Made by a program: the position numbers and the translations under genes
Shown: positions 52,602 to 62,319 of the stretch, piece by piece
Numbering within the stretch: position 1 is the first letter of the stretch
Layout: each line of letters opens with the position of its first letter
The notes under the pieces: generated by a model
The model's input: the letters and a program-made list of their open reading frames with translations, nothing else
Database searches by the model: none
What the model was told of the DNA's origin: nothing
DNA from: Cytophagales bacterium
GTDB taxonomy: Bacteria; Bacteroidota; Bacteroidia; Cytophagales; Cyclobacteriaceae
Reading direction: 5' to 3'
Assembly: GCA_033344775.1 (NCBI GenBank)
Contig: JAWPMT010000005.1
Span: 2,425,001 to 2,489,000, forward strand
DNA: 64,000 nt

Positions 52602-52876
52602 ATTTTGTGGTCAGTCAGTCTGTCAAACCAAAAACCGGCCCCTCAGTTATACCAACAAACATTCTACGCATTTTCGAAGATCTACAAAAGTCCTGTTTCA
52701 CGAAAAATACGTCTAACAGCACCTATCACGGATCAATTTAAAAACTGCTTGCTCAGGTACATACCCACAATGATCCAAAGCCCTTAAGTTAATCAGTTAT
52801 AAAGTTGACCTACTTACGGATTAATTAATGAAACGATCTGGAGATCGATTTTATCAGTTTTACGAATGACTATTGA

Positions 52877-55864
52877 TTAATCATCTAACGCATCTTTGAC
52901 ATCATTGTATTGATTCAATAGCTCTTTATAGCGATCATAGGCATCCTTTCCGGGCATGAAATCAGCACTTCCTGAGACCGTGCCATAGAGATAGCTGATC
53001 TGATCGATCAGTTTTGGCTTCATGTAAGTGCCTTTGGCAGTTTCCAGTATCTCCTTGATTTCCTTTAGGCGCGCCTTTTTATCTCCATCCAGATCATTGG
53101 ATTTCATTCTTTTAGATACCTCCTGACTTGCACGACGAGCATCACCCAATAAAGCAGCTATTTGAAGGGCAAAGGACTCATGCGCCGCAATATCCGATTC
53201 TGAAATGCCTGCTTCTGCAGATCGGGGATCAGCAGACAGGATAAAAGACTGTTCTAATTCCGTATCTCCTACGGTAAGCTTTACCTTATAATTACCTGGC
53301 TTGGCTCTTGGTCCCGATCGATATCTTCGGTTGGCATTATTGTGCCAAGGGCCCGCGTTGGTCATGTCCCAATTGAATCGGTGGAAACCCGCTCCTGTTG
53401 CCAATTTCTCCTCAGAAACGTAGATGACCTCACTCAAACGCATATTTTCCACTTCTTCTTTATCCAGCGACTTCCCACTGACAATGGTCTTAATTACCTC
53501 GTTTGCCTCATTAATGATATCTAACCTCAATGGAGTGGTCAGACTATCCGGCAGATAGTAATCAAGATTAACAGCCGGACGAGGATAAGCCCCTGTTCGC
53601 ATTTTCGGGAACTTATAGCGATAAGTATCTCTTGGCTTAAACAAATAAGCTGAAGCAGCTACCGTTTCATAGTTGCTATCGTGAAGGCTACTTAGGTTGT
53701 CCAGCACATAAAAACCACGTCCCATGGTTGAAATGGCCAGGTCCTTTCGGAAAACTTTGATATCCGTGATCGGAGTGACAGGTAAATTTTGTTGGAACGG
53801 CTTCCAGTTAGCTCCATCATCCATAGAAATGAACATCCCGAATTCAGTTCCGGCATAAAGCACCCCCTCTCTATCCGGATCCTCACGCACTACACGAGTT
53901 GGGTAATCCGCAGGAATACCATTCGTACCATTGGTAAGCAACGTCCATGATTTACCATAATCTGCGGTTTTCCAGATGTATGGCTTCCAGTCACCAAGTT
54001 GATAGCGCAATACGGCGATGTAAGCTTTTTCTGCTCGATGTGGAGAAGGCTCCACAGCATCAACACGACCGCCTTCTGGCAAACGCTTCGGAGTAACTTT
54101 TTGCCAGTTATCACCACCGTCTCTGGTCACATGGACCGGGCCGTCATTGGCTCCGACCCAAATCACACCTTCCTGAACCGGAGACTCACGGATCGCATAG
54201 ATGGTACTGTAAAATTCCTCACCCGTGATATCTCTGGTGATTGGTGACCCTGAAATCACTTGCTTGTCAGGATCAAAAGCCGTCAAATCCGGAGAAATGG
54301 TCTCCCAGGTTTTGCCATCATCGGTGGTTTTGTGCACAAACTGAGAGGTATGGTACACCACATCCGGATTGTGCGGAGACACATGAATGGGTGATACTCG
54401 TTGAAATCTGTATTTCAATTCATTGGGGTTCTGGCCATACATGTTGGCAGCACCCACATCATAATTTCTTTCCGTCCCTGTTCGCTTATCAAACACATCA
54501 AAGCGCCCTTTACAGTTCGCATAAACAATGTTGTGATTTCCAGGCTTAGGAACTGCGGGCCCAGTCTCGCAGCCGCCTGTATTGATGATCCATCCGGTTT
54601 CAGGTGCTTGTATGGCTCCTGGAGCACGGCTAGGAACCGCAACCGTGGTAGAATTATCTTGCTGGCCTCCATATAACCAGTAAGGATATTGATCGTCTAC
54701 CTCGACTTGATAGAGTTCTGCCGTAGGCTGATTGAACTGAGTAGTCCAGGTTTCGCCTCCGTTAAAGGTAACATTAGCTCCACCGTCATTGGCCTGAATG
54801 AATAGGTCAGGATTTTCTGGATTGATCCACATGTCGTGGTTATCTCCGTGTGGCGGTCGCATGCGCTTCCATTCTTTGCCACCATCTGTAGACTTGAAAT
54901 AGCCCGTTGCCATGACATAAAGCACATCCGGGTTTTTGGGGTCGACTTCTACATTTGTATAGTAGAAAGGACGTGTCCTGATGCCTCGATCATTAGAAAC
55001 TTGCTTGAATGATTTGCCTTGATTTTCAGACTTGTACATTCCACCTTCCTCGCCAGGTGCCTCCACCAAGGCATACAATATTTTGGAGTCGGCTGCACTT
55101 ACACCCAGATCAATCTTGCCGACCAGGCCTTCAGGTAGACCTTTGGTGATCTTTTCCCAGGTATCTCCGCCATCCAGCGATTTATAAATCCCACCTTCTT
55201 GTTGTGTACCGCCACTGATGATGGTCCAGGGTTTACGTTCCGCTTTCCAGGCTGTAGCAAAGATCACATTCGGATTTCCAGGCAAGAATTCAATATCGGA
55301 GAAACCTACTCTATCTGAAATGAAAAGCACTTTTTCCCAGGTTTTTCCACCGTCTTTTGTTCGAAAAACACCTCTTTCAGGATTCGGAGCAAACGCATTT
55401 CCTATCGCCGCTACAAATACGGTATTGTTATCTGAAGGATGTATCTCCACGGCTCCAATATGCCCCGTGTTTTTCAATCCAATGAATTCCCAGGACTCGC
55501 CTGCATCCACAGATTTGTACATGCCTTTACCCGTGATCACATTGCTTCGCAGACCATCGGAACCAGTGCCGACATAAACGATATTCGGGTCTTTCTGATC
55601 CACCGCAATGTCACCAATGGAAGGGGTAGCAAAAAATCCGTCCGAGACATTCTTCCAGGAAAGGCCATAATCTGTGGTCTTCCAGACACCACCACCTGTA
55701 GCCCCTTGATAGAATGTGCCTGGCTCAGCGACGGTACCACCCACAGCGGTAACGCGTCCACCTCTCAGAGGACCGACGGATCGGTATTGGAATATAGAAA
55801 AGTCTTGAGCGATAACAATTCCTGTCAACAGGAACGCAGTTAGGTAGGTCGAAATGCGAATCAT
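52877..55864 (-). CDS. Exported BNR/sortilin-like beta-propeller protein (often annotated glycosyl hydrolase)
   Basis: A 995-residue protein with a signal peptide (ending IVIAQ, about residue 19) and two beta-propeller regions built of BNR/VPS10-type repeats, each with an Asp-box such as SVDAGESWE, TKDGGKTWE, SLDGGDTWE, STDGGKEWK, TTDDGKTWE, TRDGGDNWQ and SMDDGANWK (about residues 40-720). A C-terminal about 250 residues contains a beta-sandwich-like segment and a helical end (EISDES-like SESDIAAHESFALQIAALLG). Such proteins are common in Bacteroidota; despite the usual name, catalytic residues of a glycosidase are not evident. No T9SS sorting domain is present. Confidence 0.85.
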   Translation of the reverse strand: MIRISTYLTAFLLTGIVIAQDFSIFQYRSVGPLRGGRVTAVGGTVAEPGTFYQGATGGGVWKTTDYGLSWKNVSDGFFATPSIGDIAVDQKDPNIVYVGTGSDGLRSNVITGKGMYKSVDAGESWEFIGLKNTGHIGAVEIHPSDNNTVFVAAIGNAFAPNPERGVFRTKDGGKTWEKVLFISDRVGFSDIEFLPGNPNVIFATAWKAERKPWTIISGGTQQEGGIYKSLDGGDTWEKITKGLPEGLVGKIDLGVSAADSKILYALVEAPGEEGGMYKSENQGKSFKQVSNDRGIRTRPFYYTNVEVDPKNPDVLYVMATGYFKSTDGGKEWKRMRPPHGDNHDMWINPENPDLFIQANDGGANVTFNGGETWTTQFNQPTAELYQVEVDDQYPYWLYGGQQDNSTTVAVPSRAPGAIQAPETGWIINTGGCETGPAVPKPGNHNIVYANCKGRFDVFDKRTGTERNYDVGAANMYGQNPNELKYRFQRVSPIHVSPHNPDVVYHTSQFVHKTTDDGKTWETISPDLTAFDPDKQVISGSPITRDITGEEFYSTIYAIRESPVQEGVIWVGANDGPVHVTRDGGDNWQKVTPKRLPEGGRVDAVEPSPHRAEKAYIAVLRYQLGDWKPYIWKTADYGKSWTLLTNGTNGIPADYPTRVVREDPDREGVLYAGTEFGMFISMDDGANWKPFQQNLPVTPITDIKVFRKDLAISTMGRGFYVLDNLSSLHDSNYETVAASAYLFKPRDTYRYKFPKMRTGAYPRPAVNLDYYLPDSLTTPLRLDIINEANEVIKTIVSGKSLDKEEVENMRLSEVIYVSEEKLATGAGFHRFNWDMTNAGPWHNNANRRYRSGPRAKPGNYKVKLTVGDTELEQSFILSADPRSAEAGISESDIAAHESFALQIAALLGDARRASQEVSKRMKSNDLDGDKKARLKEIKEILETAKGTYMKPKLIDQISYLYGTVSGSADFMPGKDAYDRYKELLNQYNDVKDALDD

Positions 55865-55973
55865 GGGTCTATGTTAGTGAATAATCACCAAAACCCGGCC
55901 AGGAATGCTTTTAAAGGAAAATAGTCGCTCTAAATGTACCCTTAGCCTTGCTGAAGATCACTATGAATATTTA

Positions 55974-56699
55974 TCACAGTACCTCCTGAACTTGAAAAAC
56001 TATTCCACCTGTCGAATCTGCATTGATCAGATACATCAGGTTATTGTCAAAGTAATAATGAGAAATGCGATCGCCCACCCAGAACACGGCTCCTATATTG
56101 CGCGTATAAGCCGCACCATTTGCTTGCCCTTCGGCCTGGAATCCACCCCAACCCACATATTCCATGGTTTGACTGTCTCTATTCAGGTCACTGAAAAAAT
56201 TCACATAGCTATTTCCGCCAATGGTGCCAGCAATTACAAAATCACCTTCTGTATTAAGCTGGCCCACAGATCTATATGCCGCTGGAAAATCCATGTACCC
56301 ACAAGGAGGGTGATAGATGATATCTCCCTCAAACACATACAAGATATCCCATTTGTGATTGTCAAGGTTATAGGTGCCTGGTATTACTTCATATTCAATC
56401 TCGCAGTACGCTGGCTGAACATCATTGATGAAAATACAAGGACAGTCTGTTGACTCAGTAAATGTCACTTCATAGACATCCAGGGGGGTTCTGGGAATTG
56501 GCAATTCATAACGCTCGCAGACCTTCGCGTCATTCCATCGATCTAATGAATCAATGTTGTTTCCTGTGAAGTAAACTTTAGTAAAGTAACTGAATTCGTC
56601 CTCGGATGGAAGACATTTCAAGTCATTGTCATCGGCACAGTTTGCCAGCAAAAGTGCGATACAAATTAGCTGTAATGACTTTTGGATATGCTCCTTCAC
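55974..56699 (-). CDS. Hypothetical lipoprotein, 241 aa
   Basis: Lipoprotein signal LLLANC (Cys about residue 21) followed by a Cys-containing, beta-rich soluble domain (CLPSEDEF, CERYELP, DCPCIFINDVQPAYCEIEYEV). No family recognised. It lies 109 bases upstream of the BNR gene in the same direction and 30 bases downstream of the GNAT gene, so an operon is possible. It probably sits on the outer membrane. Confidence 0.65.
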   Translation of the reverse strand: MKEHIQKSLQLICIALLLANCADDNDLKCLPSEDEFSYFTKVYFTGNNIDSLDRWNDAKVCERYELPIPRTPLDVYEVTFTESTDCPCIFINDVQPAYCEIEYEVIPGTYNLDNHKWDILYVFEGDIIYHPPCGYMDFPAAYRSVGQLNTEGDFVIAGTIGGNSYVNFFSDLNRDSQTMEYVGWGGFQAEGQANGAAYTRNIGAVFWVGDRISHYYFDNNLMYLINADSTGGIVFQVQEVL

Positions 56700-56729
56700 C
56701 TACGTTGTTTTATTGCGTAGTTAAATTTA

Positions 56730-57233
56730 CTACTTCCTGAAGATACAATACCGTACTTCATCCACGATCATGTTATTCTTCTGCACTGATGATTTGAGGA
56801 TCGCTTCCTGGAGATAGCCTGCTTTTTCCAATACCCTCATAGATCCTTTGTTGAATTCAAAAACGCCTGCATATACCTTAAGGAGCCCTAAGGTTTCAAA
56901 AGCATAGGTTGTTGCTAGATTAACGGCCTGTGTGGCAATGCCTTTACCCCAATATGCTTCACCAATCCAATAGCCGATCTCGCAAGTATGTGCATACACA
57001 TCCTGTTGTGGTTCGAGCCCCACTATTCCAGCAAACCTTCCCTCAAATTCTATGGCAAAGGTGATCTGCGGATCTTCTGAGACCTTACTGCTGATAAAGA
57101 ATTCTGCATCCTTTTCTGAATAAGGATGGGGGAAATAATCCCTTACATTATCCCAAACATTCCGGTTGTTGGCCAACTTGGCCAGTTCAGAGGTATCAGC
57201 CCGCCTTAATCTTCTTAAATGGACTTCAACCAT
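56730..57233 (-). CDS. GNAT acetyltransferase, RimJ/RimL type
   Basis: A 167-residue N-acetyltransferase. The N-terminal VHLRRLRRADTSELAKLANN and the acetyl-CoA region IGYWIGEAYWGKGIATQAVNLATTYAFE (given in parts, about 86-113) with the GKGIATQA pyrophosphate loop identify the RimJ/RimL branch, followed by GVFEFNKGSMRVLEKAGY. Substrates in this branch are protein N termini, amino acids or antibiotics; unresolved here. Confidence 0.88.
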   Translation of the reverse strand: MVEVHLRRLRRADTSELAKLANNRNVWDNVRDYFPHPYSEKDAEFFISSKVSEDPQITFAIEFEGRFAGIVGLEPQQDVYAHTCEIGYWIGEAYWGKGIATQAVNLATTYAFETLGLLKVYAGVFEFNKGSMRVLEKAGYLQEAILKSSVQKNNMIVDEVRYCIFRK

Positions 57234-57325
57234 TGCAATAAAAAAATTGGAGAGAGAAATAATTATTGATTCTTCGAAACATCATGCTTGTCGGGCAGAT
57301 CCCGTGTTAAGTCACACCTTGTAAG

Positions 57326-57370
57326 CAAGAGCACGGCTCTTGTTGATTTCGACAGGCTCAATCTGACAAG
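57326..57370. repeat. Dispersed intergenic repeat copy with adjacent hairpin
   Basis: GATTTCGACAGGCTCAATC (from 57345) continuing TGACAAG matches the 37576-37605 copy at about 27 of 29 bases. A 7-bp hairpin CAAGAGC-ACG-GCTCTTG (57326-57342) abuts it. It lies just beyond the phoH stop (57381). Confidence 0.7.
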
Positions 57371-57380
57371 ACCCCTATTC

Positions 57381-58721
57381 TTAAAGCAATTCATTGGCCA
57401 GATTAGCCAGATCTGATCGCTCCCCTTTCTCCAGTGTCACGTGTGCGAAAATAGGCTGATCCTGAATCCGATCAATCAAATAAGACAACCCATTGGATTG
57501 TGAATCCAGATACGGTGTATCGATCTGATAAATATCTCCAGTAAATATGATCTTGGTGTTTTCTCCTGCTCGGGTAATGATCGTTTTAATCTCATGAGGC
57601 GTAAGGTTCTGTGCCTCATCCACAATGAAGAAAATATTGGACAAACTACGTCCACGGATGTACGCCAATGGCGTGATCACCAGCTTCTCCTGATTAACCA
57701 TGTCCGTGATCCGCTTATGCTCTTTGTCACTATCCGGAAATTGATTTTGAATGAACTTCAGGTTATCCCAAAGCGGCTCCATGTAAGGATTAAGCTTGGA
57801 CTTGATGTCACCAGGCAAGTAACCTATGTCTTTATTGCTTAATGGAACGATCGGCCGTGCCAGGTAGATCTGTTTGAAATTTCGTCGTTGCTCCAAAGCC
57901 GAAGCCAGGGCAATCAAGGTTTTCCCTGTTCCTGCCACCCCATTGATGCTAACTAACCGGACCTCAGGATTCAACATGGCATCGATGGCAAAAGTCTGTT
58001 CTGCATTCTTAGGCTTGATGCCATAAACAGAAACCTTATCTACTTTATCGACTGTTTTCTCGGTTGCATTGTATTTAGCCAAAACGGAGTTCTTATCACT
58101 TCTGAGGATATAAAACTCGTTGGCAATCCCTTTTTTACGTCCGAAGATCTTCTTCTTATCAATGCTATTTTCTTTGAATAGCTGATCGATGTGCTCACTC
58201 TCTATGTCTGTGATCTCCGTCTTGCCCGTGTGCAGGGTACTGACATTTTTGATCTTGCCCGTTTCATAGTCCTCTGCCTGCAAGTCCAGGGATTTGGCTT
58301 TCAAGCGCAGATTGATGTCTTTAGAAACGAGAATGACTTGTCGCTTGGTCCCCAATTCATCTTTTAGTGCCAGTGCGGCATTTAAGATCCGATGGTCATT
58401 TTTAGCGTCATTGAATACTTTCCTGGCATCAACCGAACTATTGGACTCCATCAATACTTTGAACTTCCCTTTTGTCTTCCCATTCAATGGAATCCAATCC
58501 TGAAGCATTTGGCCTTCCGCCAACTTGTCTAAAAGCCTTGTAAATTCCCGTGCCTCAAAATTCTTGGTATCGTTTCCCTTTTTAAACTGATCTAGCTCTT
58601 CCAGTACTGTGATCGGAATTCCGATATCATGTTCAGCAAAGTTGAGAATGGAGTCATGGGAGTAAAGGATGACGGAAGTATCTAATACAAAGATTTTCTT
58701 CTCTTTTCGGGCTCGCGGCAT
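57381..58721 (-). CDS. PIN-PhoH family protein (PhoH2-like ATPase/ribonuclease)
   Basis: A 446-residue fusion of an N-terminal PIN-type RNase domain (KIFVLDTSVILYS with acidic metal ligands, about 9-170) and a C-terminal PhoH ATPase (Walker A GVAGTGKTLIAL, about 264-275; FIVDEAQNLTPHEIKTIITRAG, about 366-387; GDIYQID). PhoH2 proteins unwind and cleave RNA in an ATP-dependent way. The fusion is common in Bacteroidota, with no antitoxin gene adjacent here. Followed by the dispersed repeat. Confidence 0.92.
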   Translation of the reverse strand: MPRARKEKKIFVLDTSVILYSHDSILNFAEHDIGIPITVLEELDQFKKGNDTKNFEAREFTRLLDKLAEGQMLQDWIPLNGKTKGKFKVLMESNSSVDARKVFNDAKNDHRILNAALALKDELGTKRQVILVSKDINLRLKAKSLDLQAEDYETGKIKNVSTLHTGKTEITDIESEHIDQLFKENSIDKKKIFGRKKGIANEFYILRSDKNSVLAKYNATEKTVDKVDKVSVYGIKPKNAEQTFAIDAMLNPEVRLVSINGVAGTGKTLIALASALEQRRNFKQIYLARPIVPLSNKDIGYLPGDIKSKLNPYMEPLWDNLKFIQNQFPDSDKEHKRITDMVNQEKLVITPLAYIRGRSLSNIFFIVDEAQNLTPHEIKTIITRAGENTKIIFTGDIYQIDTPYLDSQSNGLSYLIDRIQDQPIFAHVTLEKGERSDLANLANELL

Positions 58722-58920
58722 ATAGACTTTAGTGTAAGTTATTGACTAACCCTGCCTTGCCAACTTAAAAATTACGTCTTTCCAAACTCCATCGACAGGT
58801 TGATTCGACAGGTTAAAAATTGACACAAAATTTGTCACATCATACCCGTGACAAGGTAGGGTCATGTGGTTTATCAATATTATGACTTTTTAGTCGAATT
58901 GTTCCTATGTGTAGGACGAA

Positions 58921-59565
58921 TTATTCAGCGAAAACATACCAATCTTCCTGCTCACGAGGAATGATCCGAATGACATGATTCATGGCCAACCGAATCACCA
59001 CATCCGACGCCTGTTTGGTGGTGAGCTTGGTGACCTCACAAAACTCTGGTAAAGTGATGTGATCATGATTTCCCAGATAGTTGAGTAAGGCCTTTTCATG
59101 AATCCCATATTCAAAACTGGTTTCGGAGTTCTTACTTTCCTGTTTAAGTAGTTGCCGAACCTCACGACTTGCCTGAACCGAACGATCCTCTACTCGAACA
59201 AAGGCTTTGCCAAATCGATGACGTTTTTCCAGAAAAGCGAAATGTGGTTTGATAGCACTCGGAGGAATCTCATAATGAAGCACACTTCGACCATCTTTCA
59301 ACTGAATCCTCTCCAACGTAAATTCGACCTTGGGCCGGCAAAGCTCTTCAATGGCTTTGGTCATGACGAATTCTTCTTCATCTGGAAACTTCAAACCCGG
59401 AATATTGCCATTATCGTCCACACCCACCAAAAGATGTCCTCCGTCAGAATTGGCAAAAGCTACTACCTCACGAATCACTTTCTCCGGGTGATTGATCTTC
59501 CTTTTGAATTCAACCGTCTGAGACTCCCCTCCCCATACAAGTCTTTTGAGTTCGCCCAACTCCAT
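58921..59565 (-). CDS. AlbA_2 (Schlafen-like) domain regulator with winged helix
   Basis: A 214-residue cytoplasmic protein. The AlbA_2/Schlafen-type domain occupies about residues 8-130 (ESQTVEFKRKI, VVAFANSDGGHLLVGVDDNG, KAFVRVEDRSVQASREVRQ), followed by a winged-helix-like C terminus (LPEFCEVTKLTTKQASDVVIRLAMNHVI in pieces, about 165-195). AlbA_2 proteins are often called putative transcriptional regulators; nucleic-acid binding or nuclease activity is inference. Downstream, 58722-58920 contains two TCGACAGGTT words and a TGACA...TGTCA inverted repeat. Confidence 0.82.
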   Translation of the reverse strand: MELGELKRLVWGGESQTVEFKRKINHPEKVIREVVAFANSDGGHLLVGVDDNGNIPGLKFPDEEEFVMTKAIEELCRPKVEFTLERIQLKDGRSVLHYEIPPSAIKPHFAFLEKRHRFGKAFVRVEDRSVQASREVRQLLKQESKNSETSFEYGIHEKALLNYLGNHDHITLPEFCEVTKLTTKQASDVVIRLAMNHVIRIIPREQEDWYVFAE

Positions 59566-59693
59566 AACAATCCGGTAAACCGATGACGCAACAAATCTAA
59601 AACGGGCACTTGGTTTTGATCGTGCCCTGGATCAATCTCACCCTGACGAAAATACCTTCACTAAGAATTTTATCAGGGCAACCGCCAAGGCGG

Positions 59694-61208
59694 TTAAACG
59701 AAATCCTCGTCATCATCAGGATCGGGCATGGTGAACATGCTGCTCAGCAGATCCTTGAATTGCATGCCTTTTTCGAGGGTATGCTTGCTCAACTGACTGT
59801 ATTCGGCTAATCCGTATAAAGCAAACTCCATCATGAAATATCGGAAAGCCTCATGCTTACTTTGGATATAGCGATCCACCAATGCTCCAAGACCAGGTAC
59901 GGCATTTAGTTCCTTTTCGTATTCTTTCTGACTGTATTCAAACAGCAAGTCCACCATGTTGCCCTTGCCGAACCAGTTGGTGATCTCTTCGTACGGATTC
60001 TTCAGTTTCTGCTTTCTGATTTCCTCAGGATCCGGGAAATAGTCCACAAATTGGGTTCGAATGGCTTTGCCAATCAGATTGTTCGCCACAATTCCGGGTC
60101 CTTCTTGTTCACCTTCGTATACCAACTCCACTTTTCCAGTAATCGCCGGTGCCACATTAAGTAGGTCAGAAACACGCACAAAAACTTTGCTTTCGCCATG
60201 TACAAGACTCCTTCTTTCCGCCCCACTGATCAGGTTTTCGTAGGCAGAGATCGTCAAACGGGCTGATACGCCACTCTTGGCATCTACATATTCACTGTCT
60301 CGGGCTTCAAAAGCGATTTGCTCAATCAGGTCCTTCGACAACTCGAATACGTCAACCGATTCTTTCTGCTCAGGCTCAAGATTGGCTTCCTGCTCGGTAA
60401 TCCTTCTTCCGATCTCAATCGATTTAGGGTAATGCGTGATGATCTGGCTATCAATCCGATCTTTCAAAGGTGTTACAATGCTTCCGCGGTTGGTATAGTC
60501 TTCTGGGTTGGCTGTGAATACAAATTGAACATCCAATGGCAATCTCAACTTGAACCCACGAATCTGGATATCGCCTTCCTGAAGGATATTGAACAATGCC
60601 ACCTGAATCCTTGCTTGAAGGTCAGGAAGCTCATTGATCACAAATATTGCCCGATGTGATCTTGGGATCAACCCGTAATGGATCACGCGTTCATCCGAAT
60701 AAGGCAACTTTAAGCTCGCTGCTTTGATCGGATCCACATCACCAATGAGGTCTGCAATTGTCACGTCGGGTGTCGCTAGTTTTTCGGTATATCTTTCGTC
60801 TTGATGTACCCAGGCGATTGGCGTTTCATCTCCTTTTTCGGCAATCAGGTCGATAGCATACCTGGACAAGGGTTGAAAAGGATCATCATTCAAATCCGAA
60901 GCTGCAACAATCGGAATGTAGATGTCTAGCAATTTTGTCAAGGTCCTGGCAATTCGCGTCTTGGCCTGACCTCTCAATCCAAGGAAATTGATGTTGTGTT
61001 TGGCCAAAATGGCTCGCTCAATGTCCGGAATTACGGTATCCTCATATCCCCAAATCCCTTCAAAGACATTCACTCCTGATTTAAGGTTTTTGATAAGGTT
61101 GTTCCTTAATTCCTCTTTGATGGATTGTGGTTCATATCCGGTGGCTTTCAATGCACCGAGCGTAGTGATCTCCTTCAACTGTTCAGCTGGGATCTGCTGA
61201 TATTGCAT
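59694..61208 (-). CDS. MoxR/Mg-chelatase-like AAA+ ATPase with divergent Walker motifs
   Basis: About 504 residues. The AAA+ core (about 55-320) is of the MoxR/BchI type. The Walker A reads GLRGQAKT (77-84), with Ala instead of the Gly before Lys, and the Walker B reads IFVINE (188-193), with Asn for the usual Asp; sensor-1 FTANPEDYTNRG and a C-terminal lid are present. ATG 61208 is chosen because the frame from 61301 runs through the VWA gene. It is preceded, across 13 bases, by a VWA-domain gene, the classical MoxR-VWA pairing that acts as a chaperone for metal or cofactor insertion. Target unknown. Confidence 0.85.
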   Translation of the reverse strand: MQYQQIPAEQLKEITTLGALKATGYEPQSIKEELRNNLIKNLKSGVNVFEGIWGYEDTVIPDIERAILAKHNINFLGLRGQAKTRIARTLTKLLDIYIPIVAASDLNDDPFQPLSRYAIDLIAEKGDETPIAWVHQDERYTEKLATPDVTIADLIGDVDPIKAASLKLPYSDERVIHYGLIPRSHRAIFVINELPDLQARIQVALFNILQEGDIQIRGFKLRLPLDVQFVFTANPEDYTNRGSIVTPLKDRIDSQIITHYPKSIEIGRRITEQEANLEPEQKESVDVFELSKDLIEQIAFEARDSEYVDAKSGVSARLTISAYENLISGAERRSLVHGESKVFVRVSDLLNVAPAITGKVELVYEGEQEGPGIVANNLIGKAIRTQFVDYFPDPEEIRKQKLKNPYEEITNWFGKGNMVDLLFEYSQKEYEKELNAVPGLGALVDRYIQSKHEAFRYFMMEFALYGLAEYSQLSKHTLEKGMQFKDLLSSMFTMPDPDDDEDFV

Positions 61209-61221
61209 ATTTCTCTTAGGA

Positions 61222-62319
61222 TTATAAGTTCTTTCTTCTGTTTCTGCGGTAATCTTCAAATATGAGATCACCCAGCCCTTTGAGGCTGCTATAGTAGGCA
61301 TTGCCGTTGTTTACTTGCGTAAACTCCTGGACAAACTCCTTCAAATAAGGGTCAGACGCGATCATGAACGTAGTGATTGGAATCTTCAATCGTCGGCATT
61401 GTGCCGCCAGATTCAACGTCTTGTTCAGGATCTTAGGGTCTAGCCCAAAGCTATTTTTGTAATATTTGATCCCCTGTTTAAGGCAAGTGGGCTTACCATC
61501 GGTGATCATAAAGATCTGTTTGTTCTTGTTTTTTCTTCGGCGAAGCAAATCCATGGCCAATTCCAATCCAGCAACCGTATTGGTATGATAAGGCCCTACT
61601 TGCAAGTATGGCAGGTCCTTGATCTCAATCTGCCAGGCATCATTGCCAAAGACAATTACATCCAGGGTGTCTTTAGGATACTTTTTCTTCACCAGTTCCG
61701 CTAAGGCCATGGCCACTTTCTTCGCAGGTGTGATTCTATCCTCTCCGTAAAGGATCATGGAGTGGCTGATGTCGATCATCAGCACCGTGGATGTCTGTGT
61801 TTTGAATTCACGTTCCCGTATCTCCAGATCATTCTCTGTCAACATAAAGTTGCCAAACCCATGATTGATCTGGGCGTTTTTAATGCTCTCCGTCAATTCA
61901 ATCTGTTCTGGAGAATCCCCAAATTGGAATTCTCTGAAATCCGTGGACAGTTCATCGCCTCTACCTGCGAGATCGGATCGGTGATTGCCACGTCCAGACT
62001 TCTTTAACTTTCCAAAAATCTCTTCGAGAGCGCTCTTTCGGATTTCCTGTTCGCTTTTGGCAGTGATCTTGAAAGATCCTTTTTCGTTATCATCGGTAAC
62101 ATATCCTTTTGACTTCAAATCATCGATGAAATCACCAATGCCATATTCACTGTTTGAAATATTGTATTGCTTGTCGAGGTTCGTCAGCCAACTCAGGGCT
62201 TCACTCACATCACCAGAAGTGATGACCATCAACTGCAGAAAAATATTTAATAAATTATCGAAGGTAGACTGCTCCTTACTCTTCTCGGGAATAAATTCCG
62301 TAAATCGATAACCAATCAT
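61222..62319 (-). CDS. VWA-domain protein, partner of the MoxR-like ATPase
   Basis: A 365-residue cytoplasmic protein. The first about 165 residues are helical and unassigned; the von Willebrand A domain follows with a complete MIDAS: DISHS (183-187), a Thr in NTVAGLE and MITDGKPT. The basic C terminus ends RRNRRKNL. It lies directly upstream of the ATPase gene (13-base gap), so the pair should be co-expressed. A metal-insertion or protein-remodelling role is inferred from characterised MoxR-VWA pairs such as CbbQ/CbbO and RavA/ViaA. Confidence 0.87.
   Translation of the reverse strand: MIGYRFTEFIPEKSKEQSTFDNLLNIFLQLMVITSGDVSEALSWLTNLDKQYNISNSEYGIGDFIDDLKSKGYVTDDNEKGSFKITAKSEQEIRKSALEEIFGKLKKSGRGNHRSDLAGRGDELSTDFREFQFGDSPEQIELTESIKNAQINHGFGNFMLTENDLEIREREFKTQTSTVLMIDISHSMILYGEDRITPAKKVAMALAELVKKKYPKDTLDVIVFGNDAWQIEIKDLPYLQVGPYHTNTVAGLELAMDLLRRRKNKNKQIFMITDGKPTCLKQGIKYYKNSFGLDPKILNKTLNLAAQCRRLKIPITTFMIASDPYLKEFVQEFTQVNNGNAYYSSLKGLGDLIFEDYRRNRRKNL

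Larger units (their letters stand above)
52006..52876. other. 871-base noncoding region rich in hairpins
   Basis: No credible protein gene on either strand. Contents in order: a tRNA-reminiscent fragment (52107-52173, GTTGGTAGAAGAGCGA and a CAGGA/TCCTG arm), CTGCCAA...TTGGCAG hairpin (52271-52292), two GGCAGTT(C/T)TGTnAA direct repeats 21 bases apart (52288 and 52309), a fuller tRNA-like fold (52346-52432), three more hairpins and a strong plus-strand terminator (52573-52601). From 52602 to 52876 I see nothing definite apart from a CGATCT-GG-AGATCG palindrome near 52834-52847. Confidence 0.6.

Noticed and set aside
52524-52787. 87-residue plus-strand frame and a 62-residue frame at 52553 in the noncoding region
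   Set aside because: They run through the terminator hairpin and T-run at 52573-52601 and have unstructured composition without recognisable motifs.
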